From the NCBI RefSeq assembly GCF_030409605.1, contig NZ_JAUFQG010000006.1, positions 1,178,001 to 1,242,000 of the forward strand: a stretch of 64,000 nucleotides of DNA, written 5' to 3'. The stretch's first letter is position 1, and the number at the start of each line of letters is the position of its first letter. Shown in pieces: positions 60,872-64,000 of this stretch. The DNA comes from Simiduia curdlanivorans (GTDB lineage: Bacteria; Pseudomonadota; Gammaproteobacteria; Pseudomonadales; Cellvibrionaceae). The position numbers were made by a program, and so were the translations under genes. The notes beneath the pieces were generated by a model. That model ran no database searches, was not told the DNA's origin, and was given only the letters and a program-made list of their open reading frames with translations.

Positions 60872-61744
60872 ATGAGCATACCCTCGCGCTGGCCCCTACC
60901 CCCGGACGGGATTCGCTTTATCACGCCACGGGTGCTGATTCGGCGCCTGCAAGCCCAACCGCTAGCGCAAAGCCTGTACGTGACTGCCATGGGCTACTAC
61001 CCGCGCGCCAGCGGCCACGCCATGAAACGGCGCGGCCACCCAGACCACATATTGATCTACTGCACAGCCGGAAGCGGCAGCCTAACCTTGGCCAACGAGA
61101 CGCTCGCCGTCAACAGCGGCGACATACTGTACCTGCCGCGCGGCTCCCATCACCAATACCAAGCCAGTGCCGACACCCCTTGGACCATTTACTGGCTACA
61201 TTTTGATGGCCTGCTGGCGGACGACTTTTGTGCCCATATCGGCAGCCCAGAGCGACCGATTAATATTGGCGTACAACCGAGGGTTATTCGCGTTTTTGAT
61301 GGCATCGCCGAACTGCGCCACAGCAGCCACAACTTGGCGGAATTTATTCAAGGCGGCCATCAAGTGCAGGCACTGCTGAGTTATGTGGCGCTGCTCGTGC
61401 AACAGCGCCAGCCCTACGCGGGCAATAATTTTGACACGGAAAATATTCGCGCTTTGATGCAAGAACACATTCACGGCAAGCTCGATCTCGACACCCTAGC
61501 GCACGAGGCCAAGCTGTCGAAATTTCACTTTTCGAAAAAATTTAAGAAAGCCACCGGCGAATCGCCCATCAATTACTTTATCAGCATGAAAATGCAGCGC
61601 GCCTGTTATTTACTCGACAGCACCCCACGCTCGATCAAACACATAGCTTCTGAACTGGGCTACCCAGATACCTATTATTTTTCGCGGCTGTTCAAGAAAA
61701 ACATCGGCATGGCGCCGGAAACTTACCGCAAGGCGAAGCTGTGA
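60872..61744 (+). CDS. AraC family activator, MmsR-like (cupin N-terminus)
   Basis: 290 residues. N-terminal cupin: GYYPRASGHAMKRRGHPDHI, YCTAGSGSLTLANETLAVNSG, DILYLPRGSHHQYQASADTP and WTIYWLHFDG. C-terminal HTH pair: LDLDTLAHEAKLSKFHFSKKF and SIKHIASELGYPDTYYFSRLF followed by KKNIGMAPETYRKAKL. It is divergent from the valine operon, as mmsR is from mmsAB in Pseudomonas, so control of that operon is the simplest reading. A decayed copy of its 3' end lies 1.3 kb downstream. Confidence 0.9.
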   Translation: MSIPSRWPLPPDGIRFITPRVLIRRLQAQPLAQSLYVTAMGYYPRASGHAMKRRGHPDHILIYCTAGSGSLTLANETLAVNSGDILYLPRGSHHQYQASADTPWTIYWLHFDGLLADDFCAHIGSPERPINIGVQPRVIRVFDGIAELRHSSHNLAEFIQGGHQVQALLSYVALLVQQRQPYAGNNFDTENIRALMQEHIHGKLDLDTLAHEAKLSKFHFSKKFKKATGESPINYFISMKMQRACYLLDSTPRSIKHIASELGYPDTYYFSRLFKKNIGMAPETYRKAKL

Positions 61745-61918
61745 GGATTTGGTAACCATACTGCGAGTGTTTTTACTGATAGCGCATAGGATTCATTAGC
61801 TGAAAAGCGGTATCGATTCTTCCATGTGTTCATGGCCGAAAGCGGGAAGTAACCTAAAGGTCGTCATATGTATCACAGGTCGTTTTTCTGCCAGCTGAAG
61901 TATTAGAGACATGCGCTA

Positions 61919-62764
61919 TCACTTCACTTCCAAAGACGCGCATAATTCATTCATGTTCATGGATTTCATACCGTCCTGAAGAAATGCGTTCTGAGTGGTT
62001 ATTTTTTCTCTCGTCAATTCATCTTTCGCTGAAATAACCTGTTGTATCCAATCGCTGTAAGATGAAACTCTTGTGTATAGCTCCGTCACACCATACTCAC
62101 CAACGTTATAAAACCATGAGTCGACACGTGAACTGACTCCGAGCAATACATATTTATCCCCTTCCTTAATAAAGGCAGGACCACCACTGTCTCCATTGCC
62201 CGAAACGCCCTCCAATGCCTCGCCCTTTGAGCCTCTCTCAAATTTAAAAACAATATCCGTATCCGTCACATTAACGACTTTATTTTGCGCTTTTCTCAAT
62301 CGACCGTTATTTTCCTTATAGCTAACCGTTTGCCCTTGTTGACCAGTACCCGTCCCTCCCACGCCGATAAACCAAACCCCTGCACCCTTTTCGGCAATAC
62401 CATCATACAGAGTTGCGGGTTTGATACTGGTGACAGGTTGGGCTAATTTAATCAGCGCTAGGTCGTGCACACCCCCCAATTGATATTCGGGATAACTATA
62501 TCGTTGGGAAACGGATACTAGCTCGTTTCCAACGTGTATTTTCTGTCCAGGATTCATGCAAAAAACAGCATGAGCTGCGGTAACAACCCATTCGGGATCA
62601 ATCAAGGTTCCATGTACACCAATACTATATAGCGTTGCTAGGGGAGGAAAGTCTGACCGAGCCGCATGATAACTTTCGTCAGGAACATCGTGTCGAATGA
62701 CAATGGCGCTAGCTAAGGATGAGGAAAGACCCACTGTTAAAACTATGCATTGAGTAATGTTCAA
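61919..62764 (-). CDS. Secreted trypsin-like serine protease (S1)
   Basis: 281 residues from a TTG at 62764 with AAGGTG five bases upstream; no ATG fits. Signal peptide ITQCIVLTVGLSSSLASA. Catalytic triad: His in WVVTAAHAVFCMNPG, Asp in GGVHDLALIKLAQPV and Ser in GNGDSGGPAFIKEGDKYVLL. Mature N-terminus IVIRHDVPDESYH lacks a classic activation peptide. Ends with a helical extension (ELTREKITTQNAFLQDG). Function in nutrition or defence is not resolved. Unlinked to neighbours. Confidence 0.87.
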   Translation of the reverse strand: MNITQCIVLTVGLSSSLASAIVIRHDVPDESYHAARSDFPPLATLYSIGVHGTLIDPEWVVTAAHAVFCMNPGQKIHVGNELVSVSQRYSYPEYQLGGVHDLALIKLAQPVTSIKPATLYDGIAEKGAGVWFIGVGGTGTGQQGQTVSYKENNGRLRKAQNKVVNVTDTDIVFKFERGSKGEALEGVSGNGDSGGPAFIKEGDKYVLLGVSSRVDSWFYNVGEYGVTELYTRVSSYSDWIQQVISAKDELTREKITTQNAFLQDGMKSMNMNELCASLEVK

Positions 62765-63385
62765 ATTTACACCTTATCTAAGTAACTCTATTAAGGCTAT
62801 ATATACGTACGTGCAGAAAAAACGCTTGGCCAAATCGAAAACGCACATTCTGGACGTTCATAACCAAGCTGATTATGACGTTTTTTCACTCAGTATTTTT
62901 TAGTTGGCTTCCTTTAGCTTTAGCGCCAGAAACATCTCCAAGATACCCGCCTTTGCAGGTTAAGGCACTAGCGTTTAACGTAAAATCATTTCCTAACAAC
63001 GCTGAACCTTCTCCATTTCCAGATGCAACCCATTCTGATCTATTAGCGCATCACTACTCGCACTCACCAGCACCCCACTCTGCACCAAGCCAATTGCCTC
63101 TGAACCGGGCGATTCAGATGGCTGTTATTTTCTCGGCTATTTAAGAAGTACATCGGCATGGCAGTGAAAACTCTCCACAAGGCAATACTGAAATCGCGTG
63201 TATCACCCGTTAAACCAAGTAGATTTGTGCGGCGACAGGCCCGGGCACTAAAGCCACGCTAGCCGTGCTAAACGCTAGAACTTAACGATCGAGCAACCAG
63301 TTCGGAAAAATTGCGCCCAGCCCAAAAAAGCCACGACCCATCAGGTATAATCCTCGCCATTGTTTTACCACTGGAATACTCACCC
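62765..63385. other. Gene-free stretch between the protease and the last receptor gene
   Basis: Contains the AraC remnant listed separately and a -10-like TATAAT at 63346-63351 ahead of the receptor gene, with no good -35. An 89-codon plus-strand frame at 62875-63144 is judged non-coding. Confidence 0.5.
63010..63192 (+). pseudogene. Decayed 3' fragment of an AraC-family regulator gene
   Basis: Nucleotides align with the 3' end of the AraC gene at 60872-61744: CAGCACCCCAC, CCTCTGAACCGGGC, CAGATGGCTGTTATTTTC and ACATCGGCATGGC match CAGCACCCCAC, CTTCTGAACTGGGC, CAGATACCTATTATTTTT and ACATCGGCATGGC. One base is lost after TTATTTT, after which the other frame gives RLFKKYIGMAV. No start or cupin part remains. 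A tandem duplication that later decayed, or an older relic of a paralogue. Confidence 0.8.
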
Positions 63386-64000
63386 ATGCCACACGCTCGC
63401 GCCCGTCCATTGCGTCGATTAAAAAACCCGCTACTGGCCTTGATATCCCTGGCCTCGAGTCTGACCAGCGCGCCTGCGGTTCTGGCGCACGGCGACATGG
63501 AAGAGGTGATTGTCACCTCGGTGCGCAGCCATCGCACCTTGGATGACACACCATTGCGAGTAGAAATTTTAGGCGAAGAAGAGCTGCGCGAAAAATCCAA
63601 CATGAAACCCGGTGACATACGCATGCTGCTAAATGAAAGCACCGGCATTCAAGTTCAACAATCCTCGGCCACCAGCTTAAACTCCAGCATTCGCATTCAA
63701 GGCCTAGACGGCCGCTACACCCAAATGCTGCGCGACGGCTTGCCAATTTACTCGGGCTTTTCCGGCAGCCTCAGCCTATTGCAGATTACGCCATTGGACT
63801 TGCAGCAAGTGGAAGTGGTTAAAGGCGCGTCTTCAACCCTGTACGGTGGCGGCGCCATTGCGGGGCTGGTCAACTTGGTGTCAAAAACACCGGGCGAAAG
63901 CCCAGAAACCGAGATGATGTTAAACGCCACCTCCGCCGGCGGCCAGGACCTTTCGGCTTTTCATTCGCGCGAGGCCGGCCAGCACGGGCTCACACTATTT
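63386..64000 (+). CDS. TonB-dependent receptor (5' part, runs off right edge)
   Basis: 205 codons from the ATG at 63386 to the edge, all open. Signal peptide LLALISLASSLTSAPAVLA, then MEEVIVTSVRSHRTLDDTPL with the TonB-box region, the plug elements PGDIRMLLNESTGIQVQQSS, IRIQGLDGRYTQMLRDGLPI, LDLQQVEVVKGASSTLYGGG and GLVNLVSKTPG. The substrate cannot be judged from this part. TATAAT at 63346-63351 may belong to its promoter. Confidence 0.92.
   Translation, partial: MPHARARPLRRLKNPLLALISLASSLTSAPAVLAHGDMEEVIVTSVRSHRTLDDTPLRVEILGEEELREKSNMKPGDIRMLLNESTGIQVQQSSATSLNSSIRIQGLDGRYTQMLRDGLPIYSGFSGSLSLLQITPLDLQQVEVVKGASSTLYGGGAIAGLVNLVSKTPGESPETEMMLNATSAGGQDLSAFHSREAGQHGLTLF

Noticed and set aside
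62875..63144. 89-codon plus-strand gene after the protease
   Set aside because: It overlaps the decayed AraC fragment in another frame, has no ribosome site, and its composition is not protein-like.

Overview
The window reads as chromosome from a marine, polysaccharide-degrading gammaproteobacterium close to Cellvibrionaceae (Simiduia, Saccharophagus, Teredinibacter). This is an inference from gammaproteobacterial housekeeping synteny (grpE-dnaK-dnaJ-dapB opposite recN; fur/bamE/rnfH/ratA/smpB), secreted multi-domain chitinases and a laminarinase, and long Ser/Gly linkers typical of that group. No rRNA, tRNA, CRISPR array, transposase or integrase was found.

Layout. 1-1.8 kb: a yfiR gene beside a CHASE8-type chemoreceptor that runs off the left edge. 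1.9-12.7 kb: housekeeping block with a clear sigma32-type promoter for grpE, a LexA box for recN, and two NSS-family sodium symporters around smpB. 14.2-17.1 kb: solo exbD, yajD, a TIGR02647 gene and a DEAD-box helicase. 17.3-20.7 kb: lipase, its foldase and a second lipase. 20.9-24.8 kb: outer-membrane barrel, exported amidohydrolase, yfbR and a methyltransferase. 25-30.6 kb: two GH18 chitinases flanking an ICMT-like membrane protein, behind two palindromic operators that recur before the GH16 laminarinase at 50 kb. 30.6-36.4 kb: yceH, an AraC regulator divergent from an extra lpxC, then small orphan genes. 36.8-43.4 kb: a TetR gene and a compact four-gene operon (esterase, TonB-dependent receptor, AlkK-type acyl-CoA synthetase, exported PHA-depolymerase-like enzyme) with a readable promoter and paired operators; this looks like a polyester or lipid-ester utilisation locus. 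43.7-47.3 kb: methyltransferase, a broken and an intact LysE exporter, and a short array of integron cassettes with two strong attC sites and no integrase. 47.8-54.9 kb: SEC-C protein, AEC transporter, laminarinase, two glutathione transferases, a TIGR01777 epimerase. 55-61.7 kb: a valine/isobutyrate catabolic operon divergent from an AraC regulator, with an AdhE/EutE-type acylating aldehyde dehydrogenase instead of MmsA. 61.9-64 kb: trypsin-like protease, a decayed AraC fragment, and the start of another TonB-dependent receptor.

A dispersed intergenic repeat family (tandem heptamers of the form CAAGCNN, often beside a GC-rich hairpin module) occurs at seven places. The two most system-like findings are the polyester-utilisation locus and the integron cassette array.
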